Positions 17,866 to 26,832 of a stretch of DNA of 64,000 nt are shown here, one piece after another; position 1 is the first letter of the stretch, and every line of letters starts with the position of its first letter. The notes below the pieces were generated by a model, which worked only from the letters and a program-made list of their open reading frames with translations, was not told where the DNA came from and did no database searches. The DNA is from Primorskyibacter flagellatus (GTDB lineage: Bacteria > Pseudomonadota > Alphaproteobacteria > Rhodobacterales > Rhodobacteraceae): NCBI RefSeq assembly GCF_900176485.1, contig NZ_FWYD01000007.1:62001-126000 (forward strand). Reading direction: 5' to 3'. The position numbers and the translations under genes are program-made.

Positions 17866-18092
17866 GTCTTTACTCCCAACGGCCGGACCATGCGGGAGTA
17901 TCTGTCAATGATCAAGAAACTCGCGGGAGATATTTGGCCAGAATGACGTTCTGCCGTGCCCGCCCGGATGAGAAACACAATCGGTGCGCGCAGATCTTTG
18001 GCGACGGTGCCTGGATCATCGTGGTATCCCGGCGATCCGGTCGCTGGTGCCAGAAATGTGGATGTTCATCGCTTCAGGCTTTTGTAACTTTC

Positions 18093-20753
18093 CTAAACCG
18101 TCCAGGGTGCCGCAGTCGCGGGGTCGATGCCGAAACGTTTCATGGCTTTGGCCAGGGTCTGCTGCTTGACCTCGCCGCTGCGCACCAAAGACTGAATCGC
18201 CGCAAGCGCGATGTTTTCGCGATCGACTTCGAAGAAGCGGCGCAGCGCAGCACGGCTGGCCGAACGTCCAAAGCCGTCGGTACCCAGTAGCATCATTCGG
18301 CCATTCAGATACGGCGCGATCTGGCCCGGCACGGCGCGCACATAGTCACTGGCTGCCACAACCGGCGCGTTGCCCTGCAACTGATTTTCCAGATGCGAGC
18401 GTTCTGGATTGCCGAAGCGGCCGCGTCTCTCGGCCTCGGCTGCATCGCGCGCCAATTCGCTGAAAGAGGTGACGGAGAAGATTTCGGAAGCAATGCCGAA
18501 CTCTGTCAGCAGATCGGCCGCCGCGATGACTTCGCGCAGGATCGTACCCGAGCCAAGCAAGCGCACCTCGGGTCCGTCTCCGCCTTTACGATCCAGCCGG
18601 TACATGCCCTTCAGGATATCCGCCTCGACATTGTCAGGCATGGAAGGCTGGGCATAGTTTTCGTTCATCACGGTGATGTAGAAGAACTCATCGCGCTTTT
18701 CGTCCAGCATCCGCGTCATGCCATGCTCCATGATCACCGCCAATTCGTAGGCGAAGCAAGGATCAAAGGCGCGGCAGTTCGGCACCGTGGCCGCAACCAG
18801 ATGGCTTGAACCGTCCTGATGTTGCAGACCTTCACCCGAAAGCGTGGTGCGTCCGGCGGTGGCACCCAGAAGAAACCCTCGGGCGCGCTGATCGGCGGCG
18901 GCCCAGATCAGATCCCCGACACGCTGAAAACCGAACATCGAATAATAGATGTAGATCGGCAGCAATTCCGTACCATGTGTCGAATAGGCGGTGGCCGCAG
19001 CGGTCCAGGAACTGATTGCCCCGGCCTCGGTGATGCCTTCCTCCAGAAGCTGCCCGTCGGGGGTTTCCTTGTAGAACAGCATTGAGCCTGCGTCTTCGGG
19101 TTCATAACGCTGCCCACCGGGCGCATAGATCCCCACCTGACGGAACAGGTTATCCATGCCAAAGGTCCGTGCCTCATCGGCGACGATGGGCACGATGCGC
19201 GGGCCAAAAGCCTTGTCGCGCAGCAGCCCGCCCATCATGCGCACGGCGGCCATGGTGGTCGACATCGTCTTGCCCTCGGCTTGCAGGGCGAAGCTACCGT
19301 ATTTTGAAAGCGGCGGGCGGGCCGGCGCGGGGGAATTTGCGTGCAGTGCGCGGGTCGGAAGATAGCCGCCAAGCCGGCTGCGACGGTCCTGCAAATAGGT
19401 AACTTCGGGACTGTTCGGGCCGGGATTATAGAAGTCCAGCGCTTCCACTGCCGTATCCGACAGAGGCAGGCTGAAATTATCTCGGAACGCTTTGAGCGCA
19501 TCGAAATCAAGCTTCTTGGCCTGATGCGCGATCATCCGGGATTCCCCGGCCCCGCCCATACCGTAGCCCTTCTTGGTCTTGGTCAGGATCACCGTCGGTT
19601 GTCCCTTATGAGCGCGGGCGGCGGCAAATGCGGCGTATAGCTTTCGCAGGTCATGGCCGCCGCGTTTCAGCCGGTGAATATCCTCGTCGGACAAATGCGC
19701 GACCAGCGCGGCCGAGGCCGGGTCGGCATCGAAAAAGCGCGCGCGATTGTAATCGCCGTCCTTGGAACCAAGCGTTTGATATTCGCCATCGACGGTTTCG
19801 GCAAAGCGGCGCAACAGCACGTTGTCGGTGTCACGGGCAAAGAGGTTGTCCCATTCAGACCCCCACAGCACCTTGATCACGTTCCAGCCTGCGCCGACAA
19901 AGAGCGATTCCAGCTCTTGTATGAGCTGTCCGTTGCCGCGCACCGGCCCGTCCAGCCGTTGCAGGTTGCAATTCACCACGAAGGTCAGATTGTCGAGTCC
20001 CTCGCGCGCGGCAAGGGTCAACGCGCCGATCGATTCCGGCTCGTCCATCTCGCCATCGCCGAAAACCCCCCAGACCCGGCGCTCGGTCGTGTCGGCCAGT
20101 CCGCGAGCGTGCAGATACCGCATGAAGCGCGCCTGATAGATTGCCGACATCGGCCCGATGCCCATCGAACCCGTTGGAAATTGCCAGAATTCGTCCATCA
20201 GCCACGGATGCGGATAGGAACACAGCCCCGTGCCTGGGACTTCTTGGCGATAATTGGATATGTCCTGCTCGGACAGACGCCCCTCAAGAAAGGCGCGGGC
20301 ATAGACACCCGGTGCCGAATGCGGTTGGAAATAGACCAGATCGCCTGCGCAATCCTTGGTCTTGCCGCGAAAGAAATGGTTGAAACCGACCTCGAAGATT
20401 TCGGCGGCTGACGCGTAAGAGGCGATATGCCCGCCAAGTTCCCCATATGCCTTGTTTGCCCGGACCACCATCGCCAGCGCGTTCCAGCGATTGATCGACG
20501 TGATGCGCTCTTCCATCTCCAGATCGCCGGGATAGGCGGGTTGCCGGGTCAATGGGATCGTGTTGCGATAGGCAGAGTAGGGCAGCCCGGCTGTTGTCAC
20601 ACCCAGCAGTCGGGCATGATCTTGCACGCGACCTAGTACGAATTGCGCGCGCGCACGCCCGTCGACCTCTGTCAGAGATTCCAGCGCCTCGACCCAATCC
20701 TGAGTTTCCACAGGATCGGGATCTTGTTGGGTAATAGCATCGGCTCGTGACAT
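18093..20753 (-). CDS. homodimeric 2-oxo acid dehydrogenase E1 (AceE/MdeB type)
   Basis: 886 aa, full length for the single-chain E1 of the AceE family. The ThDP motif is present as GDGEMDEP followed by NCNLQRLDGPV, and the C-terminal transketolase-like part is intact (LLGTDGFGRSASR). It decarboxylates pyruvate or 2-oxobutyrate and passes the acyl group to an E2. Alphaproteobacteria normally use a two-chain E1, and no E2/E3 gene lies here. GGGAGG precedes the ATG. The divergent Lrp gene recalls mdeB-mdeR of Pseudomonas putida methionine catabolism, so a 2-oxobutyrate role is possible. Confidence 0.9.
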   Translation of the reverse strand: MSRADAITQQDPDPVETQDWVEALESLTEVDGRARAQFVLGRVQDHARLLGVTTAGLPYSAYRNTIPLTRQPAYPGDLEMEERITSINRWNALAMVVRANKAYGELGGHIASYASAAEIFEVGFNHFFRGKTKDCAGDLVYFQPHSAPGVYARAFLEGRLSEQDISNYRQEVPGTGLCSYPHPWLMDEFWQFPTGSMGIGPMSAIYQARFMRYLHARGLADTTERRVWGVFGDGEMDEPESIGALTLAAREGLDNLTFVVNCNLQRLDGPVRGNGQLIQELESLFVGAGWNVIKVLWGSEWDNLFARDTDNVLLRRFAETVDGEYQTLGSKDGDYNRARFFDADPASAALVAHLSDEDIHRLKRGGHDLRKLYAAFAAARAHKGQPTVILTKTKKGYGMGGAGESRMIAHQAKKLDFDALKAFRDNFSLPLSDTAVEALDFYNPGPNSPEVTYLQDRRSRLGGYLPTRALHANSPAPARPPLSKYGSFALQAEGKTMSTTMAAVRMMGGLLRDKAFGPRIVPIVADEARTFGMDNLFRQVGIYAPGGQRYEPEDAGSMLFYKETPDGQLLEEGITEAGAISSWTAAATAYSTHGTELLPIYIYYSMFGFQRVGDLIWAAADQRARGFLLGATAGRTTLSGEGLQHQDGSSHLVAATVPNCRAFDPCFAYELAVIMEHGMTRMLDEKRDEFFYITVMNENYAQPSMPDNVEADILKGMYRLDRKGGDGPEVRLLGSGTILREVIAAADLLTEFGIASEIFSVTSFSELARDAAEAERRGRFGNPERSHLENQLQGNAPVVAASDYVRAVPGQIAPYLNGRMMLLGTDGFGRSASRAALRRFFEVDRENIALAAIQSLVRSGEVKQQTLAKAMKRFGIDPATAAPWTV

Positions 20754-20888
20754 GGCATCCTCCCTGATCAGGGCGAGCGTAGCGAAGCCGGCTTAGCAAC
20801 ATGGGTTAACTCAACCGCATGATTGAGATATATTAGCTTGAAGCAGCAACATTTTCTCTTTTGATAGCAAGAACAGCCAAGGTGCGTG

Positions 20889-21353
20889 ATGAAATTTGAT
20901 ATTGATGCCATTGATTTGAGTATTTTGCGAGCGCTTCAGAAAGACGCCCGTCTGTCGCATCAAGAGCTAAGCGAACGGGTCGGTCTCTCGCCCTCGCCAT
21001 GCTCGCGACGCATCCGTATTCTGGAAAGCAAGAACATCATCGACGGCTATAGCGCCCGTATCGACGAGCGGCTTCTGGGCTTTGCCATGAACATCTTCGT
21101 TTCGGTCAAGCTGGAAAGGCAGGTCGATGGCTGTCTGGCCATTTTCGAACGCGAGATCAACCTTTGCCCCGAAGTGGTGGACTGTTGGCTGATGACCGGA
21201 ACGCGCGATTATCTGATGCGCGTCTCGGTGCGGGATCTGGACGAATTCGAGCGTTTCCTGACTGCGCGGCTGACTGGCATAAAAGGTGTCGCTTCCATCG
21301 AGTCAGCGATACCGATACGCCGCGTCAAGGGCGGCATGGCGCGGCTGGTCTGA
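20889..21353 (+). CDS. Lrp/AsnC-family transcriptional regulator
   Basis: 154 aa. The N-terminal HTH (DLSILRALQKDARLSHQELS then RVGLSPSPCSRRIRILE) and the C-terminal RAM ligand domain (VVDCWLMTGTRDYLMRVSV) are standard for Lrp/AsnC proteins, which sense amino acids. The ATG at 20889 has AAGG at 20879-20882; the GTG three bases earlier is too close. It diverges from the E1 gene across 135 bp, the usual arrangement for a dedicated activator such as MdeR or BkdR. Confidence 0.93.
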   Translation: MKFDIDAIDLSILRALQKDARLSHQELSERVGLSPSPCSRRIRILESKNIIDGYSARIDERLLGFAMNIFVSVKLERQVDGCLAIFEREINLCPEVVDCWLMTGTRDYLMRVSVRDLDEFERFLTARLTGIKGVASIESAIPIRRVKGGMARLV

Positions 21354-21749
21354 CAGCGTATCCAGCACGGATATATGGCGGCACTCCGCGCGTCGGCCGC
21401 AAAGTCGTTGTTGCAGGCAGTCTGGCCTTTCGGGCCAGTTCATCCTTCTGGATGCCCAAAATGCCACGCCGCAGATCTGTACCTGCTTCGTCATTCCGCA
21501 AGACCGCATCGCAACTGCTTTCCGCACGGTCCAGAACCAGAACAGGCAAGGGGTGTGTAATCAGCAATCCAGGCTGTTCGCGGGGCATTTTCATCGAGCC
21601 TTTCCGGGTCGGTTCCTTTGTGCGCGCTCGGGGTTATCAGTAAGGATTCTCTACAATAGTTGTGTGTTTTCAATGAGTTGATTTTCAATACTAAATAGTT
21701 TGACCAATTGATATGAAATTGTCTAATCTTTCGCCCACGGGAGGATCCA
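21354..21749. other. long leader region before the creatininase operon
   Basis: About 400 bases with no credible protein gene. Open frames here, such as 21375-21560, are Arg/Ser/His-rich and look non-coding. The right third is AT-rich (from about 21640) and carries the promoter at 21700-21729. Confidence 0.4.
21700..21729 (+). promoter_or_regulatory. promoter of the creatininase/NMT1-transporter operon, with a RutR-like half-site
   Basis: TTGACC (21700-21705) and TAATCT (21724-21729) are 18 bp apart, a good sigma-70 pair about 20 bp before the leader ORF. TTGACCA (21700-21706) equals one half of the E. coli RutR box (TTGACCA-NN-TGGTCAA); the second half is missing. A RutR-like regulator is encoded at 28027 in the same cluster. 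Confidence 0.5.
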
Positions 21750-21797
21750 ATGACAGAATTCAAAGGCGATAACAGGCCTGACGGAGCAACACCATGA
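21750..21797 (+). CDS. 15-codon leader ORF translationally coupled to the creatininase gene
   Basis: ATG at 21750 follows GGGAGGA (21739-21745) and encodes MTEFKGDNRPDGATP; its TGA (21795-21797) overlaps the ATG of the next gene (21794) in an ATGA junction. The downstream gene has only a weak ribosome site (CGGAG), so termination-reinitiation is plausible. The peptide has no run of one amino acid that would mark a classical attenuator. Chance occurrence cannot be excluded. Confidence 0.4.
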   Translation: MTEFKGDNRPDGATP

Positions 21798-22597
21798 AGC
21801 GCTTCTGGGCCGATCATTCGCGCCACGAATTTTCCAAGCTCGATCACGACCGGCTGATCGCAGTACAACCGATCGGAGCCATTGAGCAGCATGGTCCGCA
21901 TCTGCCGATGTCGGTCGATGCCTGCACCGTCAGTGCCGTCGCCCGACGCATGGCAGATGCCTTGCCTGACGACAGTCCGGCGTTGATCCTGCCCACACAG
22001 GCGGTCTGCAAAAGCGATGAGCATATCGACTTTCCCGGCTCGCTGACCCTGACGGGCGAGACGTTTCTACGCGTCCTGACCGAAATAGGTGCCAGCGTCG
22101 CACGGGCCGGTGTGCGCAAGATGGTATTTCTGAACGGACATGGTGGTAATATTCCGGCGATGGACCTGGCCGCCCGACAACTGCGCGTGAGCCAGAACAT
22201 GATGACGTTTTCGGTCAATTGGTTCGGCTTCGGCATGCCCGAGGGGCTTTACTCCGAGGCGGAGCGCGCCCACGGCATTCATGCCGGTGACATGGAAACA
22301 TCCGTCATGCTGGCGCTGGACCCCGATAACGTGAATATGCAAAAGGCACAGGACTTCCGGTCGCGCGGGCAGGATCTGGTCGAGAATTTCGAACATATCG
22401 GCCTGGGCCGTCCCGCCAAGATCGGCTGGAAAACCCAGGATCTCAACGTCTTCGGTGCCTGCGGCGAAGCCCATCTTGCCAGCGCCGAAAAAGGTGTCGC
22501 GACGCTTGATCATGCCGTTGGCAAACTGGTCGAAGCCATGGCCGAAATCGACCGCATTCCGCTGAGCTGGCTGGATCAATCCCCGGAGACACAATAG
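21794..22597 (+). CDS. creatininase-family amidohydrolase
   Basis: 267 aa with all creatininase-family blocks: QPIGAIEQHGPHLPMSVDA near residues 24-42 (metal-binding Glu, His and Asp), LNGHGGNIPAM in the middle and HAGDMETSVML (His and Glu). The family hydrolyses cyclic or aryl amides (creatinine to creatine, formylated pyrimidines and others), so creatinine itself is only one option. The next gene begins directly after its stop. The neighbours (importer, deaminase-like amidohydrolase, FAD oxidase, RidA) suggest ring opening of a nitrogen heterocycle. Confidence 0.87.
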   Translation: MKRFWADHSRHEFSKLDHDRLIAVQPIGAIEQHGPHLPMSVDACTVSAVARRMADALPDDSPALILPTQAVCKSDEHIDFPGSLTLTGETFLRVLTEIGASVARAGVRKMVFLNGHGGNIPAMDLAARQLRVSQNMMTFSVNWFGFGMPEGLYSEAERAHGIHAGDMETSVMLALDPDNVNMQKAQDFRSRGQDLVENFEHIGLGRPAKIGWKTQDLNVFGACGEAHLASAEKGVATLDHAVGKLVEAMAEIDRIPLSWLDQSPETQ

Positions 22598-23404
22598 ATG
22601 ACAAAGCTTCCCTTTCATGGAGATCAGGCAGAGCTGATCTCCATGCGCGATGTCGACAAGGTATTCGGTAATGGGACCGTCGCCGTGCGCGACATGTCCC
22701 TGTCGATCAATCAGGGCGAATTCGTCAGCTTCCTTGGCCCGTCGGGCTGCGGCAAGAGCACGGCATTGAAGATGATCTCGGGGCTTCTTTCGGTTTCGAA
22801 GGGCAGCATAACCGTCAATGGGCATCCGGCCGGGGCAGGCGGTGATGGCGATGACATAGGCTATGTTTTTCAGGAAGCCACGTTGATGCCCTGGGCCAAT
22901 GTTTTCGAAAATGTCTATCTGCCGCTGAAGCTGCGCGGGTTGAAGAAAGCGCAGGCCCGTGAGCGCGTCGAGAACGTGCTTTCGATGGTCGGGTTGATGA
23001 ATTTTGCCAAATCCTACCCCCGAGAGCTTTCGGGCGGCATGCGGATGCGGGTCTCGATCGCGCGGGCCATGGTTACAAAACCCAAGCTTCTGTTGATGGA
23101 CGAACCGTTCGCGGCCTTGGACGAGATGACCCGCACCAAACTGAATGACGAGGTGCTATCGCTGTGGAAAACCCATGGTTTGAGCGTGATTTTCGTCACC
23201 CATTCGGTCTTTGAATCCGTCTACCTGTCCAGCCGCGTCGTTGTCATGGCCGCGCGGCCGGGCCGCGTTGTCCACGATATTCCGCTGACCAGCGGATATC
23301 CTCGCAACGCCGCCTATCGCATGTCACCTGAATATGCGGAATCCTGCAAGACCGTCAGCAGCGCACTGGAAGGGACACTAGACAATGTCGACCTCAACCA
23401 TTGA
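22598..23404 (+). CDS. ABC transporter ATPase, SsuB/TauB/ThiZ type
   Basis: 268 aa. Walker A GPSGCGKST, Q-loop YVFQEATLMPWANVFENVYL, signature LSGGMRMRVSIARAMV and Walker B LLLMDEPFAALDEMTR are intact and match the nitrate/sulfonate/taurine/thiamine-pyrimidine transporter group. It begins immediately after the creatininase stop and overlaps the permease by 20 bp. It works with the permease at 23385 and the NMT1-type binding protein at 26829. Confidence 0.93.
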   Translation: MTKLPFHGDQAELISMRDVDKVFGNGTVAVRDMSLSINQGEFVSFLGPSGCGKSTALKMISGLLSVSKGSITVNGHPAGAGGDGDDIGYVFQEATLMPWANVFENVYLPLKLRGLKKAQARERVENVLSMVGLMNFAKSYPRELSGGMRMRVSIARAMVTKPKLLLMDEPFAALDEMTRTKLNDEVLSLWKTHGLSVIFVTHSVFESVYLSSRVVVMAARPGRVVHDIPLTSGYPRNAAYRMSPEYAESCKTVSSALEGTLDNVDLNH

Positions 23405-24248
23405 TCCCACCCCCGCGGCAGAGATTGCGACATCCCGGAACAATCCGGTAATCCGCCGCGAGCGGCGCGAAAAGCGCCTGCGCATCGTGCTGCCCATCGC
23501 CGCGATCGCAATTGCCCTGGCGCTGTGGGAGTTTCTCGTGTGGTATAACGAGGTGCCACATTATCTGATCCCGGCACCCAGCCTGATCGCCAAGACACTT
23601 GTCACCGACTGGGCCTCGCTGATGCAAAGCGCCGTTTTCACCGTCAAACTGACGCTGATGTCGCTGGGGCTGGCAATTGTCGGGGGGGTGCTTCTGGGGA
23701 TGCTTTTCGCGCTTTCGCGGCCGATTGAAATGAGCCTCTTTCCTTTCGCGGTCATCATGCAGGTCACGCCCATCGTCGCCATCGCGCCGTTGATCCTGAT
23801 CTATGTTTCCAACACCTTTGTTGCGCTGCTGATCTGTGCCTGGATCGTGGCCTTCTTTCCGATCCTGTCGAATACCGCCATCGGATTGCGCAGCGCCGAT
23901 CACAACCTGCGAGATCTGTTCAGCCTTTATCGCGCCACGCCCTTGCAGCGGTTGCGCTATCTGCTGGTCCCTTCCGCCTTGCCCTATTTCATGGCGGCGC
24001 TGAAGATCGCCGGAGGACTGGCCCTGATCGGCGCGGTGGTTGCGGAATTCGTCGCGGGAACAGCGGGTCAGAATACCGGCCTTGCCTCGCGGATCCTAGA
24101 ATCCAGCTTCCGCAACGAGATCCCACGCATGTTCGCGGCGCTCTTTCTGGTCTCGCTCTTGGGGGTCGTCATCTTCCTGTTCACCTCTTGGCTGTCGCGC
24201 GCTGTTCTCGGACATTGGCACGAGAGCGAAATCAAGCGGGAAGGCTGA
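23385..24248 (+). CDS. ABC transporter permease, SsuC/ThiX type
   Basis: 287 aa, about six membrane helices after a charged N-terminal tail. The EAA-like loop is LFSLYRATPLQRLRYLLVPSALPYFMAALKI (cited by position: about residues 180-210), as in SsuC/TauC permeases. AAGGGA precedes the ATG at 23385 inside the ATPase gene. Its TGA overlaps the amidohydrolase ATG, so the catabolic enzymes are co-translated with the importer. Confidence 0.92.
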   Translation: MSTSTIDPTPAAEIATSRNNPVIRRERREKRLRIVLPIAAIAIALALWEFLVWYNEVPHYLIPAPSLIAKTLVTDWASLMQSAVFTVKLTLMSLGLAIVGGVLLGMLFALSRPIEMSLFPFAVIMQVTPIVAIAPLILIYVSNTFVALLICAWIVAFFPILSNTAIGLRSADHNLRDLFSLYRATPLQRLRYLLVPSALPYFMAALKIAGGLALIGAVVAEFVAGTAGQNTGLASRILESSFRNEIPRMFAALFLVSLLGVVIFLFTSWLSRAVLGHWHESEIKREG

Positions 24249-25444
24249 TGAAAATTCACGCATCGCCGCGCATCACGGGCAATCTGTCGGGTGTGACGCT
24301 GGCTGGACAAGCAGGGACATGGGATCTGACCCATAGCGGTGGCCGGATCGCCGCGCTGCGCCCCTCGCGGCAGACAGGCGGCGGAATGGTGCTGCCGCTG
24401 ATGGCCGATATTCATGTGCATCTGGACAAGACAATGACCATTGGGCGTATGCCGCGCCGGGCCGCGTCCCTGTTCGATGCCATCGAGATGATGGGCGAGG
24501 ATGCGGCGGGCTGGACCGAGGCGGACATGCGCCGCCGTGTCGGCACTGCGTTGGCGCGGGCATACCGCCATGGCACCGCCCTGATGCGCAGCCATCTGGA
24601 CTGGAACACTGCCGAGGCGCCCCTGGCCTGGCCGGTCCTGACTGAACTGGCGCAGGAATGGCGCGGGCGGATCGACTTGCAGCTTGCTTCGCTCACCGCG
24701 TTAGATCTGATTGAAGAGCTTGGTCCCCGCATCGCCCCGCAATTGCGCGCCGGCGGCGGCGTGATGGGTGCCTTTGTGTATCGCAACGCCGACATGCCGC
24801 GGAAGATCGCCTTGGTTTTCGATCTGGCCGAAGCGCATGGACTGGATCTAGATTTTCATGTCGATGAGGGACTGGAACCCGAGGCGCAGGGATTTGACGC
24901 CATCCTTGACGAAACCGAACGCCGTGGCATGGCAGGGCGTGTCCTTTGCGGGCATGGCTGTTCGCTGTCGGTGCGCGATCCCGATCAGGTCTTGCGACTG
25001 TTGGAGCGCGCCGCGCACGCCGGGGTGGGGCTGACCGTGCTGCCGGGGGCCAACAGCTATCTTCAGGATGCGCAGGACGGGCGCACACCGCGTCTGCGCG
25101 GGATTGCCCCCCTGCAAGAGGCCCGTGCCGCCGGGATGCCGGTCATGATCGCGTCGGATAATGTGCAGGACGGCTTTTTCCCTTTCGGCGATCACGATCT
25201 TTGGGACGTCTACCGCCTTGCCGTGCTGGCCGGGCATCTGCCCCATGCCGACTGGCTGGATGCCATCACGTCCACTCCGGCGCATTGGATGGGTCAGGAC
25301 ACCACGATTTGCGAAGGCGGCCCGGCCTCCTTCATCCGCTTCGAAAGCCCGAGCCTGATTGACGCGCTCAGCCGTCCATCTGCGGTCCGGCAGGTATGGC
25401 GTGACGGACAGATTCTGCTGCATGACGAAGGAGTCGAGACATGA
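24248..25444 (+). CDS. cytosine deaminase-like amidohydrolase
   Basis: 398 aa from the ATG at 24248, which overlaps the permease stop; the frame stays open upstream but those residues belong to the permease region. Metal-site HVHLDK after MADI at about residues 55-60, LDFHVDEGLEPEAQG, LCGHGCSLS and ASDNVQDGFFPFGDHDLWD follow the order of CodA-type deaminases. The family deaminates cytosine, isoguanine or related rings, or hydrolyses N-acyl compounds. The substrate here is unknown. It ends 4 bp inside the FAD oxidase gene. Confidence 0.87.
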   Translation: MKIHASPRITGNLSGVTLAGQAGTWDLTHSGGRIAALRPSRQTGGGMVLPLMADIHVHLDKTMTIGRMPRRAASLFDAIEMMGEDAAGWTEADMRRRVGTALARAYRHGTALMRSHLDWNTAEAPLAWPVLTELAQEWRGRIDLQLASLTALDLIEELGPRIAPQLRAGGGVMGAFVYRNADMPRKIALVFDLAEAHGLDLDFHVDEGLEPEAQGFDAILDETERRGMAGRVLCGHGCSLSVRDPDQVLRLLERAAHAGVGLTVLPGANSYLQDAQDGRTPRLRGIAPLQEARAAGMPVMIASDNVQDGFFPFGDHDLWDVYRLAVLAGHLPHADWLDAITSTPAHWMGQDTTICEGGPASFIRFESPSLIDALSRPSAVRQVWRDGQILLHDEGVET

Positions 25445-26832
25445 CACAGACTTGGGACAAAGAGGCCTTCAAGGCCGAACTGGGCGGCATCCGCTGCCAT
25501 GACGATGAGAAATACCTCGAAGCCCGGTCCGGCGACTATTTCTGGTACAGTCCGATCCTGAACGAGCAACTGAAAGATCTGCGCGGCGAGCTGGTCGTCA
25601 TACCGCAAAACCGCGAGGAGGTGATCCTGGTTGCCGCTGCGGTGGCCCGACACAAGGTGCCGCTGACCTTGCGCGGCGGCGGCACCGGCAATTACGGCCA
25701 ATGCGTGCCGCTGGAGGGCGGGGTGATCATGGATCTGACCCGGCTGGCCGATGTCATTGAAATTACCGAAGGCCATGTCCGCGTCGAGGCCGGTGCCCGC
25801 ATCTCGCGGCTGGACGATGCCGCCCGCGAGACCGGACAGGAACTGCTGATGTACCCTTCGACACGGCAGATGGCGACCATCGGTGGCTTCGTCGCCGGCG
25901 GATCGGGCGGTATCGGATCGCTGCGCCACGGCATGCTGCGCGACCCTGGTAACGTTTCCTATGTAAAGGTCGTGACCGTCGAACCCGAGCCACAGATCAT
26001 CACGCTGGAAGGTGACGACATCCAGAAGGTGCAACACGCTTATGGCACCAATGGCATCGTGATCGAGTTGGGCCTTGCCCTGACCCCGTCGACCGACTGG
26101 ATCCATACCGCCGCCCTTTTTGATGGCTATGACGCAGCGCTGCGTTTCGCATGCTGGGCGCAGGAGGAGGGGCTGGATTGCTATCTGCTCACCGCAGTGG
26201 AACGGCGCTTCGCCGCTTATTACACCAAGTTCCGCGATCACTTTCCCGAGGATCGCGATGCGATCTTCGCCATGGTCGCCCCCGGCGAGATGACCCGATT
26301 TCAAGCCGAAGCAGAACGGCGCGGGGGACGTATCTCGTTTGCCATGACCAAGCCGGAGATCCGTGAAGCCGGGTTGCAGCCGGCTTATGAATGCGGCTGG
26401 AACCATACCACCTTGCAAGCCCTGAAGGTCGACAAGGGCTGGACCTATTTGCAGGTCGCGTATCCACGTCCCTTCGATCCCGATCTGGTCACGCGCCAGA
26501 TGGACCGATACGGCGACGCCATGTTCTGGCACCATGAAATGGCGCGTATGGAAGGCGAGATCCAGATCTTCGCTTTGCCCCTGTTGCGCTTTCGCAGCAA
26601 GGAAGAGACCTACCGCGTCATCGCAGAGCTGGAAGAGACCGATGGCTGCACGATCTTCGATCCGCATGTGGTCACGATCGAAGATGGCGGCATGAAGGAA
26701 ATCGACGATACACAGATCGCCTTTAAAAAACAGGCCGACCCATACGGCCTGATGAACCCTGGAAAAACACGGGGATGGACCGACGACATGGTCCGCAATG
26801 ACAGCACATCCCATCAAGGAGAAACAGCATGA
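25441..26832 (+). CDS. FAD-binding (PCMH-type) oxidoreductase
   Basis: 463 aa. An FAD-linked oxidase N-domain is shown by VVIPQNREEVILVAAAVARH, PLTLRGGGTGNYGQCVPLEG and the flavin-contact region TIGGFVAGGSGGIGSLRHG at about 137-155. The C-terminal part ends in DPYGLMNPGKTRGW, the normal ending of GlcD/VAO-type oxidases. The substrate is unknown. Its place between the amidohydrolase and the binding protein, with overlaps at both ends, suggests it oxidises a product of the amide or ring hydrolysis. Confidence 0.87.
   Translation: MTQTWDKEAFKAELGGIRCHDDEKYLEARSGDYFWYSPILNEQLKDLRGELVVIPQNREEVILVAAAVARHKVPLTLRGGGTGNYGQCVPLEGGVIMDLTRLADVIEITEGHVRVEAGARISRLDDAARETGQELLMYPSTRQMATIGGFVAGGSGGIGSLRHGMLRDPGNVSYVKVVTVEPEPQIITLEGDDIQKVQHAYGTNGIVIELGLALTPSTDWIHTAALFDGYDAALRFACWAQEEGLDCYLLTAVERRFAAYYTKFRDHFPEDRDAIFAMVAPGEMTRFQAEAERRGGRISFAMTKPEIREAGLQPAYECGWNHTTLQALKVDKGWTYLQVAYPRPFDPDLVTRQMDRYGDAMFWHHEMARMEGEIQIFALPLLRFRSKEETYRVIAELEETDGCTIFDPHVVTIEDGGMKEIDDTQIAFKKQADPYGLMNPGKTRGWTDDMVRNDSTSHQGETA

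Noticed and set aside
17775-18290. 171-codon plus-strand frame between the epimerase and E1 genes
   Set aside because: It overlaps both flanking minus-strand genes and its peptide lacks natural composition.
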